Below are positions 12,401 to 27,400 of a stretch of 64,000 nucleotides of DNA, piece by piece. The stretch spans positions 215,912,373 through 215,976,372 of the forward strand of contig CP136061.1 of NCBI GenBank assembly GCA_032622095.1, in the 5' to 3' direction. The notes beneath the pieces are model-generated. The model saw only the letters and a program-made list of their open reading frames with translations, ran no database searches and was not told the origin of the DNA. This stretch comes from Siphonodentalium dalli (taxonomy: Eukaryota > Mollusca > Scaphopoda > Gadilida > Siphonodentaliidae). How positions within the stretch are numbered: position 1 is the first letter of the stretch; the number at the start of each line of letters is the position of its first letter. A program made the position numbers and the translations under genes.

Positions 12401-15400
12401 ATTCCAGATGCAAAAAAAACGGCATACCTTCCTGAAATATTTTTCTACCCCCCTCCCCCCCCCCCCCCTGGCTAACCGCTGCCAACTATGGTATAAAATT
12501 TCCCAAAACGTGTTATTTATCAACATGTTGTTCAAACGAAATATGGCTGTATTATCACTTGCATATTACCACTTGGTTTTAGAGTTATCCATCTTCATCT
12601 ACAATTTTTTCTGTGACAATCAATTCGACGACTCGTTTCTGAGCCACAAACAATTAAATATTTCGAGAAATAACTAATTTCAAAAATCGATATCTGATCA
12701 CTTTTGATGGATGGGTTCCTCGACTCGAATCAAATATTTTTTACCCCCCAAGCCAAAGAAATAGTCATTTGGCAGCATTAATTCGGATTAAGTACCTTTA
12801 AATATTGGGGAATACCAACCTGTCACAGAATTAACCTCTTATCTGCTAAATGATGACATATTGCTGTGTGCTGGGCTATTGACTTTTTATAATGGGAATA
12901 TCATAAAAACTATAAAACTGACTCCATTTAATAACAGGAATACGAGAACATCATAATTTATGTACACTGTTTCAAACTTTGAGATACAATGGTTCCGATG
13001 CACCAATCTCTGAGTTCCAGATATGAATAATGGCTGACTGCCAGTATGGACATATAGCACACAGCATGACATTTTTATGTCCATACTCAGTATGGACATA
13101 TAGAAGCCAAGGGGTTAAAAGTTACCTGAAAACTAGGACTCCCAGGCATGCAGAACAGTACAATTATATTGGAAAAATTACCCCATATTTGATTTTCTGA
13201 GAGCAGATTACATCATTTGCCCGCAAGGATGAAACCAGTTCACATGTCCGTCCAATGTTGAAGATGCTATAGAGAGCAGGTTACATTGTTTGTCCTCAAG
13301 GGTGATATTTTATGAGAGTAGATTACAAGGATGCGCTGGTGCGACATTAAAGATCCTGTGCCAGTGCATTCACTTATATATGTGAGGCTCGCATATATAA
13401 GAGAATGCATTGGCACAGGGTTGTCGCAAAATTTCAGGAAACTCCAGTCATTGTAGGGTTATAGATGCTCTGTCTCTTCCCAGCTATAATTCCAACAACA
13501 ATAAGAATTTTCCTGAAACTATTTTTGAAGATACATTTGCAATATTTGGGAGGTTTGGATTGAAGGACTTATAACATCTAGGTCGCCTCGCATATATAAG
13601 AGAATGCATTGGCTTAACACATTAAAAATTATAAAATTGTTAAAGAATGTAAGAAAAAATGGTAAAAAGTGTTTTTTTAGGCCAATGCATTCTCTTATAT
13701 ATGCGAGGCGACCTATGGTCGACTCGCATATATAAGAGAATGCATTGGCACAGGGCATAACTGTAACTATCACAATGTGGTCAAGGAGCCGGTTCCAATG
13801 ATATCCATATTTGTATGGTTTTATTGAGACAGACCGAAGATATTTTAGGCTGTTGAAGCTTTATTTGGCCGGTTTTTGCCGGTTTGTTGGGTAAAGGCTT
13901 AACAGTCTATAATTCTCTGTTCCCAGTAGTCCAAATGCTAAGTTCTATTTCATGAAGGTCATGCAACATTTCACAGTGGTTTCATTCATTGTTAATGAGA
14001 CCCAAAATGTGCCATACTATAGTCAGTATTAACCATTTCTATACTAAATAATGTGCTCATTTTCACAACAACAGACTGTTTGGAACGGTTGTTTAATGCC
14101 TCATTTAATATTGTATCACTGAATGTTGCAATTGGTTGTTGGCTCCTAGCCCTATGGAGATTATCTTCGCTCATAGATTATCTGTGTGCCAGCCATAATG
14201 CCATGGGATCACTTATAGAGCAAAGTGAAGAAAATGGCGAACAGGTTTCGAATTCGAAATGGCGACTGTGCGTCATTTTGTTCCTTTCTGTTTGGTATGT
14301 GACTGCGCATAGATAAAGAGCATTTGAGTCATTGTTTGTCCCGATAAGGTAAAGAAAGAAAGTTAATTGTGTCGTGTATATACGGTAATGCAGATTTGAT
14401 GTCATAACACAACCCGGACCATGTTACCCGGAGTGCCGAAATACATATCAATGACAAATTTCATTGCAATCCATGCAGAAACATGAACTGCTATAAGGAA
14501 CATACATAGAGAGAGACAGAGACTCATATTCGCACTTCTAGATTAGATTAGGTGCAAAACCCGTATTTTCAGCGCTATACTGATAAATTTGTTTGGAAAT
14601 CTTCTGCGTAGGTGTTTTTTGAGATACCTTTTACCAAATTATGTATACATAATTGTTGGGTTCGATTGAGCCATGTCAGTTTAAGTTTCTAGAAACTTAT
14701 ATCACTGATAAATCCCCATTTTACATTAAAAAATATTCTGTGTTGGTATACATTTAAGATTCCATTCACAGAAGAACTCCTACCAAAATAATTTTGTTCT
14801 TTGATGAAACCTTCATGTTGACTTTATAATTATGAAGCTAATATATTTGGTGTAAATATTCATATTTTACCGCCATCACAGACAGCCAAACATTACCAAT
14901 AATGGCTTCATCGAGTGTGTATTCTGAATATATATGATGATGTTTGTAGATAAAGAAACCTGTATGTTATTTCTGAACTTCTTTTTAGGAGACCGAGGGA
15001 ATTCTTCTGGGCGTAGCAGGAACAGATGTTCCAGTGTTGGAAATTATTAAACACACACCGCCATGGGAAGTAAGTATATATCAAAATTTTTCCACTGCCC
15101 TCAAGCTCCCTGGGCCCCACAGTAATAATAAATTTTATTCTGAAAAGGGAAATAAAGAGACTGTCTTTTATTAGCTCACCTGAGACGAAGTCTCGGGTGG
15201 AGCTATAGTCATCACTCCTCGTCCGTCCGTCTGTCAAGAATCATCTTCTTCTCCCAAACCATAAGACCAAATGGGTTCATATTTGGTGTGGATGTTCCCT
15301 AGGTGACTCGCATTCAGATTTGTTCAAATGATGTCACCAGGTCCATTAGTTGCGAAACCAGGGCCATAACTCTGTTAATTATTGGAACAACTTCTTCTTA

Positions 15401-18400
15401 TGAACCATTGGACCGATTTAGCCTATATTTAGTATGGAAGGTCCTTGGGTGACTGGGGTTCAGATTTGTTCAAATGGGGTCACTGAGTCAAATAGGGGCA
15501 GAGCCAGGGACATAACTATTTAAAAAAAATATATATATTTAAATCCTTGCTCAATTAAAAAAAAATATATAGACTCACCACACCCTCAAACCCCCCCCCC
15601 CCCATTACCTGTCCCTGCCACCCCCACACTGGATCCCTGTGTAGTTCACCCCATTAAAAGCCTTCTACAGCTTTAGTTATCTGAAATGCCATGAACTGGC
15701 CTTCCTTCTCACAACTGTGTTTGTCCAGTCATTATAAAGTAATTAACTTTTATCTCAATAACCACATTACTCCTGGCTAAGAGAGATAGAGGTGCATGAA
15801 TGAAATTTAATCCTATGTGTTTACAGCAATCTCAAATACAACTCTAACCTGTTTGATAGTTTACACCTTTATTATTAGTATTAGTATTAACCATTTCATG
15901 ACCAGAGCTGTGCTGGTACCACAATAAAGACCCTGCGACAGTGAATTCTCTTATAAATAAGATAATGCACTGGGGAAGGCCAAGGAAATAATGTTAGGCC
16001 ATTGTAGTCAGGCATCCAAATACATCACACATGTCCTATTCTCCCAAGGGATGTCCCCACAGGGGTTTGGGGGGGAATTTTCAGATTTATTCAATGAGAT
16101 GTAATTTTTTCCAAAACCAATTACATATACATAGATCAAAAGAAGGGAGCTCCTAGTTTCAATATTTACCCAATAGTTATTATTTTATAACAAGATATCA
16201 TGTCAGTGCATTCTCTTATTAGCTCACCTGAGATGAAGTCTCCAGTGGAGCTATAGTCATCACTCCTCGTCCATCGTCCGTCCATCCGTCCGTCCATCCA
16301 TCAACAATTATTTAAACTTCTTCTTCTCTGGAACCATCAGACCAAATGGGTTCATATTTGGTGTGGATGTTCCCCAGGTGACTCACATTCAGATTTGTTC
16401 AAATGTGGTCACTGGGTCAAATAGTTGCGAAGCCAGGGCCATAACTCTATCCCTCTATAGTAATTCTTAAAACGTCTTCTTCTCAAGAACTATTGGGCCT
16501 ATTTAGCTTATATTTGATATGGATGGTCATTGGGTGACTCGGGTTCAGATTTGTTCAAATTGTGTCACTGGGTCATATATAGGCAGAGCCAGGGACATAA
16601 CTCTTAAACTTTTAGATTGAACACCTTGCTCAATTTAACAAACAAAAATATATTTTTTTTAAATAAACAGAAAAAAATTATATTTAAATTTTTGTATTTT
16701 TTTTATATTTGTTTTTCAAATAAATTTTTTTTTTAATTTTAATTTAGATTTAATTCCTTGCTCATATTTAATATTTTTTTTAAACTTATTTAAAAAAACA
16801 ACTAACACCATTATAATAGCCACCAGGTTGACCACACAAAATTTGATTTAAATCAGTCTAAAATCGAGAACATGCAAACAGGGATACTTAGATCTAAATG
16901 AGATATGAGGAGGGTTCCTGAGAAGACAGAATGTTTACTTAACACCATATAGAAGTCACATTGTGCTGGCTAAGGTGATTAATTAGATGGCAGTATTAAA
17001 AAAATCTGCTTGGATTGACAGCTTTGTTGATTGATGTCCTAGAGCTATCTCCTTGGTAGAGAGTTGTATATAAATGACCTGTGGCTTATGATAACAAACT
17101 AATTCCAAAGCCTTAGTGTGAATCTGACAGTTAGCTAGGCCATTATTTATAAACCCTTCGATGAAGGGAGCTCCGCTGGTGCAGCATTAAATATCATGTA
17201 ACAGTGCATTCTCTTATATATGCGAGCCTCCCATAGGGAGCTAGGGACATAACCTGTCCATCCATTGTAATTCTTAAAATGCCTTCATATCAAGAACCAT
17301 CAGGCCAATTCAGCTTTTTATTGGTATGGGTTACTGGGATTCAGATTTGATTCAGAATTGGATCACTGGGTCAGATATGGGTAGAGCCATGGACATAATT
17401 CTTTCCCTAAATAGTTATTCTTAAAACATCGTCTCAAGAACCATTTGGCATATTTAGCATATATTTGGTATGGAGAGTCCTTGGGTGACTGGTATTCATA
17501 TTTGTTCAATTGGGGTCACCATGTCAAATAGGGGTGCGACCCTATAGTAATTCTTAAAATGGCTCCTCCTTGAGACCCACCAGGCCTATTTAGCTTTGTG
17601 TTATTTGGGACTGGGTTACAGATTTGTTAAAATGGGTTCAACCAGTCACATTTGGTGTATATGACCTATGGAGAGTTGGGATCAAAATTTGTTTGATTGT
17701 CGGCCACAATTAAAAAGGGGGGATGTCAGGTTGGAAGTTTGCAACAGTTAGGAAATATTGAGGTATCAGTTGTAAAATTCCAACATGTGCAAAGGAATTT
17801 TACGAACTTGGGAGTGTGTTTGCTTCATTGGGAGTGTTTGCTTCAGTTAGGAGGGAGCAGACTGTGGGGTGGGGGTGATCAGGCTCATGCTGTTGAAAAT
17901 TTCAAAGTTGACAACCTACTGCTCAATGGAGACCCAATAGCTACGTCCCTCTTTAGGACTACTTGTTTTTTAAGTGATTTTGACAAGTACTATTTCTTAT
18001 GGTCTTCCTAGTCCCAGTCTTCTCAGTCTTTACAATTTACAAACATTGACTGTCTTGTTTATAGTAAACCTGGTATGATTAAAAATACCTTACAGCTTCA
18101 ATTTCCATAACTGGGAAAAGATATAAAATAAAATTTGCTCACCCACCGCAATTGAAATAAATAATGAATTATAGAAATTGGTTCCATCCCTCCATCAGAA
18201 CTTTGGAACTCAGTATCTCAGTCATTGGTGATCGGATTTGGAATGATCTTTGGTATGCTGATGAACCACAATGGGGAAAGGATATTTGCATACAACGGGT
18301 TTATATTAAATTATTTGTTAGAGTGAAAAGTTATGTATGCCAACTTTTTATCTCTGCATCGCAGTCATCATAGGTCATGTTTAAATGAGGCAGTACGAAG

Positions 18401-21400
18401 GGAGTAATACATGTATCTGCGTATAACAGATTTTGCCCATTCATTTTTTTGGCAAAGTTATGGTCCTTAAGAGTGTAAAATTTGCCCTAGTATCCTGCGA
18501 TACTTCGAGATTCGATTCATGAATCGGTGTGTTACTTCGATTCGATCATATTAGGATTTTGTTACTTCGATTCGATCATATTAGGATTTGAATATTTTCG
18601 AATCCCCCTTCATAGTATTCTTTTGGGTGAAAAAGAACACGAGGTTGAAGATCGATGCCTTGTTCCAAATTACAAATTTAACTATATGTTTATTAGAATA
18701 ACACCTGAAAGTTTAGCCTAACTCGCTGTTTTTATTGCAGCATTGATTTGTACCATATACCTCCTAACAACGTTATAATAATACAGTTTATTATACACTC
18801 AATGGTGATTTATAAAATAAATCACGGATGAATAAACTGTGATATTCACCAGCAGGGGATAAACAAGTTTTTACTTTCACATACACTAGCTCGTGCGTGC
18901 AACCTCTTCACTTGCGTGTTTCAATGCTTTACCAGAGTATTTAAGTTAACCTTTACTGTTATTGTTAATAGTTGTAATAAGAATCTATTTTTTTATTAAA
19001 ATTTTACACAATTATGGGGGAAATAAATGGAAGTATATGGAAATTATATTTCTCTATATAACAGGCAGCAATCAGCTCTTGGCTTTGATACATAAATACT
19101 GCTTCAAGAATCTTGACATGTTGTTATATGTGTGCTGGAAAATTGTGAACATTCATTTTGCAAGAATTGTTATAAACCTTTGGGTGGGGATGAGATTAGC
19201 CTCACTTTTAGGTCATATGTCCACATATTCCCAGCTTACCAGCTACCTCTAACACTGTTGCCTATTGTTGATTGCTCCCAGCTTGAGCGAACTGATCTTC
19301 TTTGCGCTAGTTCCTTGATAACAGTTCATGGTAATGGCTTCTCACAAATTTTTACACACACTTAACATAATGTTGAGATTCTTGAAGCAGTATTGAACTC
19401 AATTAAATTACCATTGGAGCCATTTAATAGTTCAGATCATGTACATTTTATGGCAGTTATTGATTTCCACTGAATTTTTATACTTGCTGAGAATACTTTT
19501 CTCAAAATTTACCTTCTAAAACTATGATTAAAGTAATCTTTTCGACATTTTTATTGTTGTAAAATATGCTTGATGTGGTCTTCAGATAGTATAGATTCCT
19601 TAATGTGGTGAACTAGCTTAACAATTAGGTAGTTTTCTGTGTAGGTCCATCTAAACTTTCCACCTCCTGACATAGCTCAGACGTGGAAACCCCTTAATCA
19701 GTGATATGTTCATCGAGTCATTCTTGAAATGTATGCTTACAAACTTATGAAGTTTATAATTTTCAGACACAAACTGTACAAACAAGATGAAAAGACTTTA
19801 TAATTTGCAACTGTAACCCATCCGGCGCCCTTGTAATTACATACCAATTTTGCCCCCTGTACACATAAGTAATACAGCTGAATTTGTCTTTATCCCGTGG
19901 TTTTGAGCACTATAATTCCCAGGTTAAAAAAACTAGCTTATGTCAAGTCTGAGTTTAGTGTGCCTGTCATTTGCAGAATGAGGTCCCCAGAGGGTGAATT
20001 TAGTGATGCTATCCCGCATAGAGGGGCTAGTATCACCAAATTCACCCTCTGGGGACCTCATGCTGCTTGGCCTCATCTGATATGGGAGACATATACTCAG
20101 ATTGAAGTTCCCAAATGTTGAATATTGTGATATACACCCATTGGGAACCTCGATTATGCAATGTGTCGTCTGTCAATTTGGGGATATAGAGAAACTAAAA
20201 AAAAAGAAATTGAATAATCTATGTGAAGAAGTTGGTATAGAAATTTTATAATAAAGAAACTTTCAAGAGAAGATGAGGCCTAAGCGGAATGAGGTCCCCA
20301 GAGGGTGAATTTAGTGATGCTAGCCCACTATGCAGGATAGCATCACTAAATTCACCATATGGAGACCTCATTCTACAAATGACATGCACACTAAACTCAG
20401 GCTTGGTTTAAGTTACCCAGGTTTGACGAAACTGGTATTTTCATACCCAGGACTAGCTCATGTATATATCAATTCGAGATTTTATTAGACTGTAAACTCC
20501 TGATTCGCATGGCCCTAATATGCTCAATCCTTTATCTCCGTCATCTGAGATGGAATGTGAATGGTCTTATATATTAATAATGGGATGAAGGGTATCTACA
20601 TGCCACTTATTTTGTTCAGTCATCACAAGGCAGGCTAGGACATCATTCGAATGAAGCCACATCGGAAAATTAACCCTTTCTATACTAATTGAATTCTCCC
20701 AGTCAGTTAAAAAGTGTATAGATAGGAATGGTCTATATTATTGACTTGGCGTGATGTTAAGGTGATAAAAGCAGACAACAGAAAAATAAAAGTGAAAAAG
20801 GAGCCCTATTTATTGAGGGAAATGTTTAGATATAGATAGAACCGCATGAGTGTCTGGATTTTGACGAAATTATCGCACGAGATTTGTTGGTCCCGCACGA
20901 GAGGTATCGCGTTTTTTTCCGTCAAAATCCAGACACTCTTGCGGTTCTATTTTTATTACATATCTCCGTATCATAGTAAGTTGACTAACAATCGTACATC
21001 TCCGGAACAGAAAATGTGAATTTAATTGAGTTTTAACGGCATTTTAGGGTTAACGCAACAATCAGACAGGGAGCCTGTCTATCCGCGAGTGAACTTGACC
21101 CATCTTGACCCGCGCAAAGGTGTTAATTGGGTTTTCCCAGATTATCCAAAAATACAACCCAATCAGCACGCTGCTATTTCAGCAAGTGGGTTGTTGCCCT
21201 TGTGTTGAAAAAGTGAAAATAGTAACGGCGAGAGCCAGTCTAACAACACTGAATGAAATAGTTCCGTCGACAGATTGCACTAGTGTGATTCTGAGAATTA
21301 TCACATGCCTGGAACGTCGTGCGATCATGCGAATTACGTTGATAGATATGTAATAAAATAAGTTCAACATGGTCGTTTGTTGAACTTATTATCTGAACAT

Positions 21401-24400
21401 TTCCTATGGGATAACTATATACTCATCAATGATCCTTTAGTATAGAAAGGTTTAAGCCACATCAGAAAATTAATAAACCTCAGTGGAAATCCACCTTTGT
21501 GGGTGATACTCTGTGGTGTTCATTTGTTTTAGTTATTTTTCTATTGTTGCCACATATAACACCAGCTAATGTCACATCAATCACATTTCTATTTTGCAGC
21601 TTGGAGTAAATGGTTATGCCTTTGTTATTACCAATAATGGTTATGCTGTCTTCCATCCTGAATACAGACCAATACATTTTTATACGGTGAGTGTATTTTT
21701 ATATACGCTTTAAAGGCCCATTTAATTTTTGAGTCGCCAATTATTTTTTTTTATAGTGCCTTGATATATCTATATAATAACATATCTAATTTAATAACAA
21801 TCTATGCCACAAAATGTTATTAAAATACTTTAATTCATCACCGTTTGGAACGTCTGTGTCTCAGAAGGTGCCTATAGAGTAATAGAAAATAGCTGAAATC
21901 GTAAAAAAAACATTTTCCCCGTTGTTGCTGCCAGAATGAAACAGAATTCAAACTATTGTTTATTTTCAATGCAAGGGGAATAACTCTATATCTAAATATG
22001 TAGAGTTATTCCCCTTCCATTGAAAATAATATAATTTGTGCAGAAACTTGAGCACAGAGCACACGTCGGTAACTCAACAAAAACAACATGTTCACAGTTT
22101 ATCACGTCAAATAAGTTGATAATACAATGTTTTGAAGCTTCCTCTTTCTAATGGTCTATAATGTGGCATATATTTTGTCTTATGTGATCTGAGGGGTTCG
22201 AAAATTAAGTGGGCCTTTAAATAGGCTATAAATAAATGGGCATGAATCAAGCTTGCAATTATTCCTAATATATAGTGTGAAATATTCTTCGGCATGTTCC
22301 ATGAATGCAGAAATTAGATATTTGGTTGTGCATACTTTATATCAATTTGCGAAGGAAGCCTATTGCAATGAAGGCCAGTATATATAATCATGGAATATAT
22401 ATTTTAACCTTTCCATGACTGGAGCTTCCTGAATTTTTTTTAAAACCCTGTGTCAATGCATTGTCTTAGGGAGCCTAGCATATATAAGTGAATACATTGG
22501 TCTAACAATATTTAACTTGATCTTGTATTACAGTGCATTCTCTAATATATGTCAGGCTCCCTATGGGAGACTTGCATATATAAGAGATTTCACTGGCACA
22601 GGGTCTTTAATGATGCATCAGCGCAGCTCCATCATGAACCTCATGGAAGGGTTAAAGGGACAATCTAGTTTTCATTCTTACAGGGGCCAAAATCTGTATT
22701 ATATATTGTGCATAAAATTAGTGTTTTGAAGTTTACTCACAGTATGCTACACATGACCAAGTCTTTATACAGATAGGTGATATTGCTGTGATTTTAGCCG
22801 ATTTGTAATTCTTAAAATTCAATATGTTTTATGTTAAACCATAATCAACTTCATGAATATTCAGACATTTTATGTTTTTCTGTGAGGTGACACCAATTTT
22901 AATGTCTGGTTTACGAACATCGCCTACAACCTTTTTCACAAAGTTGCACAAAGCAAAACATTTATTAGTATGCATAAATCTGGAAAAAAAAACTCAAACA
23001 TGTGGATATTATAACTCTTTCAATAAATGTAAAGTAGCCCTTCCCACTATGTATGCAAAGATATCTTTATTATGGTTTTACGAGGGACGGTTGGCGGGCG
23101 GGCGGACCTAAAGAATGCCTTATAACTTTGACATTTGTGAACGGATTCAAAACAAATTTGGTATGGCAGTTTCTCCCAATGACTATTTACTGCCTGTAGA
23201 AAATGGGTCTCGTCCGAACATTTTTTACAAGAGTTATCCATCTTAGATGGTTTTTAGTTAAGTTTTTCACAGATAGCACGATAACTCATGCAAATATTAA
23301 CCAATTTCAACAATATTTGGTATATGAGACTCTTGCAACAATATCTCAGACGAATTCGAAAACCAGGTTTTTCCGAAATTTTTTTCCAGAGTTATGGGTC
23401 TTAGTTTGTCTATTTTTAGCAAATTTATCACCGTTAGCGTGATAACTCGATGAAATATTAACCGATTTCAACAATATTTGGTATATGAGTCTCCTGCAAC
23501 AATATCTCGGACGAGTTCTAAAACCAGGTTTGTCCGAAAAAATTTCGCGGAGTTATGGGTCTTTAATAGTTTGTCTATTTTTAGCAATTTTATCACTGTT
23601 AGCACGATAACTCAATGAAATATTAACCGATTTCAACAATATTTGGTATATGAGTCTCCTGCAACAATATCTCAGACGAGTTCGAAAACCAGGTTTGTCC
23701 GAATTTTTTTTTGCAGAGTTATGGGTCTTAGTTTGTCTATTTTTAGCAATGTTATCACCGTTAGCGCGATAACTCAATGAAATATTAACCGATTTAAACA
23801 ATATTTGGTATATGAGTCTATTGCAACAATATCTCGGACGAGTTCAAAAATCTGGTTTGTCCGAATTTTTTTTCCAGAGTTATGGGTCTTAGTTTGTCTA
23901 TTTTAATCACAATTTTATCACCGTTAGTGCGATAACTCCATGAAATATTAACGGATTCAATTGATATTTGGTATATAGGTCTATTGTAATAATATACCAC
24001 CGTCCAACCTTTTTTTCCCGGAGTTGTGCACCTTATTGGCAGAAGTTTGGTTCGACTGCCAAAAAACTCAACAAAAGCATCTTAGAAGCGTACCCCTTGT
24101 CTGTAACTTGAAACAAAAACCGAGGTAATACAAAATTATCCTACAAGGAAGTGTAGGAAAACTGAATTATGTATTTCACAAATTATGCCAAAATTCATGT
24201 GATTTTCTATTTTCTGATATTATTGGTGGATTAGAAACTTTTATTTGAATTTTGTTTTATTCCCTCCTGCATCCACTTTTTTTTTTTACCAGTTGTTTGT
24301 AAACCAGACTTTAAATTTTGTGTCGCCTGAAGGTTGCTCATATGTCAGTAAACTAATTGTTACTTCTTTTCCCAAAATAGAGTAAGATAGGTAAAAAGAA

Positions 24401-27400
24401 AGTGAAGAAGATATTAGTAAAACCATTTTATAGCAATGTCGACTTAAAGGATATTGAGGCTGTGACAGATCCTACCAGGCTTAACATGGTAAAGTTCTAT
24501 TTATTATATTCTCATAAATTTTTCCTGCCAAAGTAAAAATTGTATCCCTACTCCCAGAAGCCCCAAAATGTTATCCTACTCCTGGGGGTATATCCTACAT
24601 GTTATCCTACTCCCGGGGGAGGGGTGGCTGTATATCCTACTCCCGGGGGTATATCCTGAAATTTTTATTCATTTGGCATCCTTACACGTAAGAGTAATTT
24701 TAGTAGAAACATTAAGCCAATTTTCAGTATCAGAAACATTTTATAAATGCCTTTTATTGGAGTGGTTGTGACAAAGTGTTGTGGGAAATATAATAAACAA
24801 AATAGTTAACTGCGAAAAACAATCCTCCGCATCTCACTCGAGGAGAAACGTCATTTGTCACCGAGGACAGTTTACTATTGTTATCAAGTTGCCCACAATA
24901 CACAATACACAATCTATAGTAATAGACAATCTCTACTGCTCTAGGTGGTACAAATGTGTTGTTTTTTTTAACTCATTATAACCCTGCTATAACAGCTAGC
25001 TATAACAGTTTTTATCTTGTACTTGATCAGTCGTTGATTGCAGTTGAACTCACACTCTAAACCCTATACATGTAATTTGGTTTCAGATGAGTCTATATTC
25101 TATATCCTGCTTGTTATTTTGTTTCAGTTGAAGGGAAGCATGATAGATAAAATCAGTGGATACATAAAAGCAGATACAATCGTTGCTTACAACAGAATGG
25201 TAAATACTTTATAATACTTTATAAATAACCTTAGAGTGTCTAATATGGAAGCGGTTGCAATGTATAAGCTGAAAGTTGATGTGTTTGAATATATGCATAC
25301 TAAATGGCAGAAATATCACTCTGCCATGGATCAGAAAAACCAGTGTTTGAACATGCCGTATGAACCGATGAGATGGGAAATTGATGAATCAAACAGTTGT
25401 TTGGTCTGCGACATTTTTTTGAAATTTTTCTGTGATCATAATGAATGTGTCTGATCAGTTCCAACTTATATTTTCATTTAACCCTTTACCCAACAAACCG
25501 GCCAAAACCGGCCAAATAAAGCTTCAACAGCCTAAAATATCTTCGGTCTGTCTCAATAGAACCATACAAATATGGATATCATTGGAACCGGCTCCTTGAC
25601 CACATTGTGATAGTTACAGTTATGCCCTGTGCCAATGCATTCTCTTATATATGCGAGTCGACCATAGGTCGCCTCGCATATATAAGAGAATGCATTGGCC
25701 TAAAAAAAATCTTTTTTTACCATTTTTTCTTACATTCTTTAACAATTTTATAATTTTTAATGTGTTAAGCCAATGCATTCTCTTATATATGCGAGGCGAC
25801 CTATGGTCGACTCGCATATATAAGAGAATGCATTGGCACAGGGCGGTTCTGTTGGGTAAAGGGTTAAGAAATGACTAGCAGTTTGATTGGGGTCATTGGA
25901 ATTTGACCAGCAGAGTAACAAAGTGTGTGTATTCCAAAGAGATTCACGCAGACTTTGTTTAATTGCTCCGCCGGTCAAAATCAATGACCCCAATCTATCT
26001 GCAAGTTATTCCTTATAATCATATACCATTACATTTTAATAGAACCTTAATCATTTGGACAACTTTTCAAAACTACCAAAATAATACATATCTGTAAGTA
26101 ACATATTGTTCAAATTCCAACAGTCTCCCAATAATAACACTCAGCAAGTGGGTGTACACGATCGGCTTGAAGTGATGTAGGCGTTTCGTTCATCAGCCAA
26201 TAACTGAAGTGTCGACTTCAGTTATTGGTTTAGGAACGTCGGAGAGTTCATCTTAGCCGTATGGCAAACAGACCTGTTACTTGTCACGGATTAGCCGTGA
26301 GACTCCCGCTTTCAGCAATAATCAGCATGCATCTCACGGTGTCACGGCGACACCTCCTAATCTCACGGTTTGAAAAATCTTCTCAAACAAAAAAATAATT
26401 AAAAGTTACTTTCGTTTTCGTTGTACTATAACACAGTAAGCGAGAATATGCGAGACTACATGGGTGCGATTGTTTAGCGTCCGGTGCAGACACTGTTGTT
26501 ACGCAATAATACCGCGATAGCTTGGAGTAGCTGCCAATGTGCCGCGGGTAATTAGTCTGGCAATAAATGGTTTGTCGCCAAATGTTTTAACAAACAAAGG
26601 AGAAATGAGATGAGCAATATCACGTTATATAACTAATATTAACTATCCCAGATTGTTTTCATATTGGATTACAAACGAGCTTTATGCATGACCCCTTTAT
26701 ATATATAGGAAGCCCATTGAATATGGTCGTTTATATATGTCTCGGTAAATTGGCGACCATGCATTATATATTTTTGAAATGTCTGATTCTGTGGAAAGAC
26801 CGACAAAACGCCGACGATACGATTCAAAGTTTAATGACTCGTGGTCTTGTGAAATGGTATGATAAAATTCAAAAGAAACATATGTTCTAGATTTTAAACT
26901 TTACACAAGCCCGTTCCTGAATTGTACTTTTGAACATGACAGTTGAAATCTCGTGAGATCTAAATGAAACCGAAAGTAGTTTACGTTTGTTGATACGTGG
27001 CCTACAATGTTATGGTTTCTCTATAAATGAGACAATAAAATGTATAACTGCACAGTAACTGTTTTCCTGAAGAATACTTTGTTAATTTGTTATCAAACTT
27101 GCATGTTTCTGTGTGATAGATGATAACAAAAATTGTTTAATTTTTTTCTTTATTGAAATTACAAAAAATTTAAAAATGCAAAAGGAATTCAATTATTTAA
27201 AATCTCCCGGATGGTGACCACAATCTCACAGAAAATTGTGACCAATCTCCCGGAAAATACTTTTTGAGGGTAACAGGTCTGATGGCAAACTGTAGAGGGT
27301 GTGTGATTATCATGATCAGTAGAATCATACCCCTTGTAATAATATTTATTCAAAGTTTTAAAAAAAACTATATATATACCAAGCATGTTGATTGGGTATA

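Larger units (their letters stand above)
8560..14988. other. Intron b-c
   Basis: Carries A2, an imperfect inverted repeat at 9170-9500 (arms ACACTTGTG / CACAAGTGTAG and AAAAGCTG), a dispersed repeat 9595-10200, B2, the tandem pair 10727-12147 with B3 in the first copy, G/C tracts near 12366 and 12450, P2, V1, C3 and B4. 13903-14988 shows no repeat I can name, apart from a palindromic flavour around 14160-14200. Confidence 0.6.
15070..21599. other. Intron c-d
   Basis: Contains three copies of the AGCTCACCTGAG repeat (15173-17660), AT-rich low-complexity DNA at 16640-16800, C4 and C5 remnants, a 31-bp direct tandem pair at 18525-18590 (GTTACTTCGATTCGATCATA), a diverged patch at 18860-19110 related to 41880-42250, then D2 and G1. 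17660-18480 and 19110-19930 show nothing I can name. Confidence 0.6.
21687..24380. other. Intron d-e
   Basis: Contains L1, C7 and the 163-bp tandem array. 22220-22400 and 22656-23100 and 24020-24380 show no recognisable element. Confidence 0.6.

Noticed and set aside
23120-24020. CRISPR-like regular spacing
   Set aside because: Units of about 163 bp are repeated throughout with no unique spacers; this is a tandem repeat in a eukaryote.
25620-25878. Overlapping frames on both strands with a repeated RIYKRMHW peptide
   Set aside because: Both are translations of the family B hairpin arms, which read alike on both strands.
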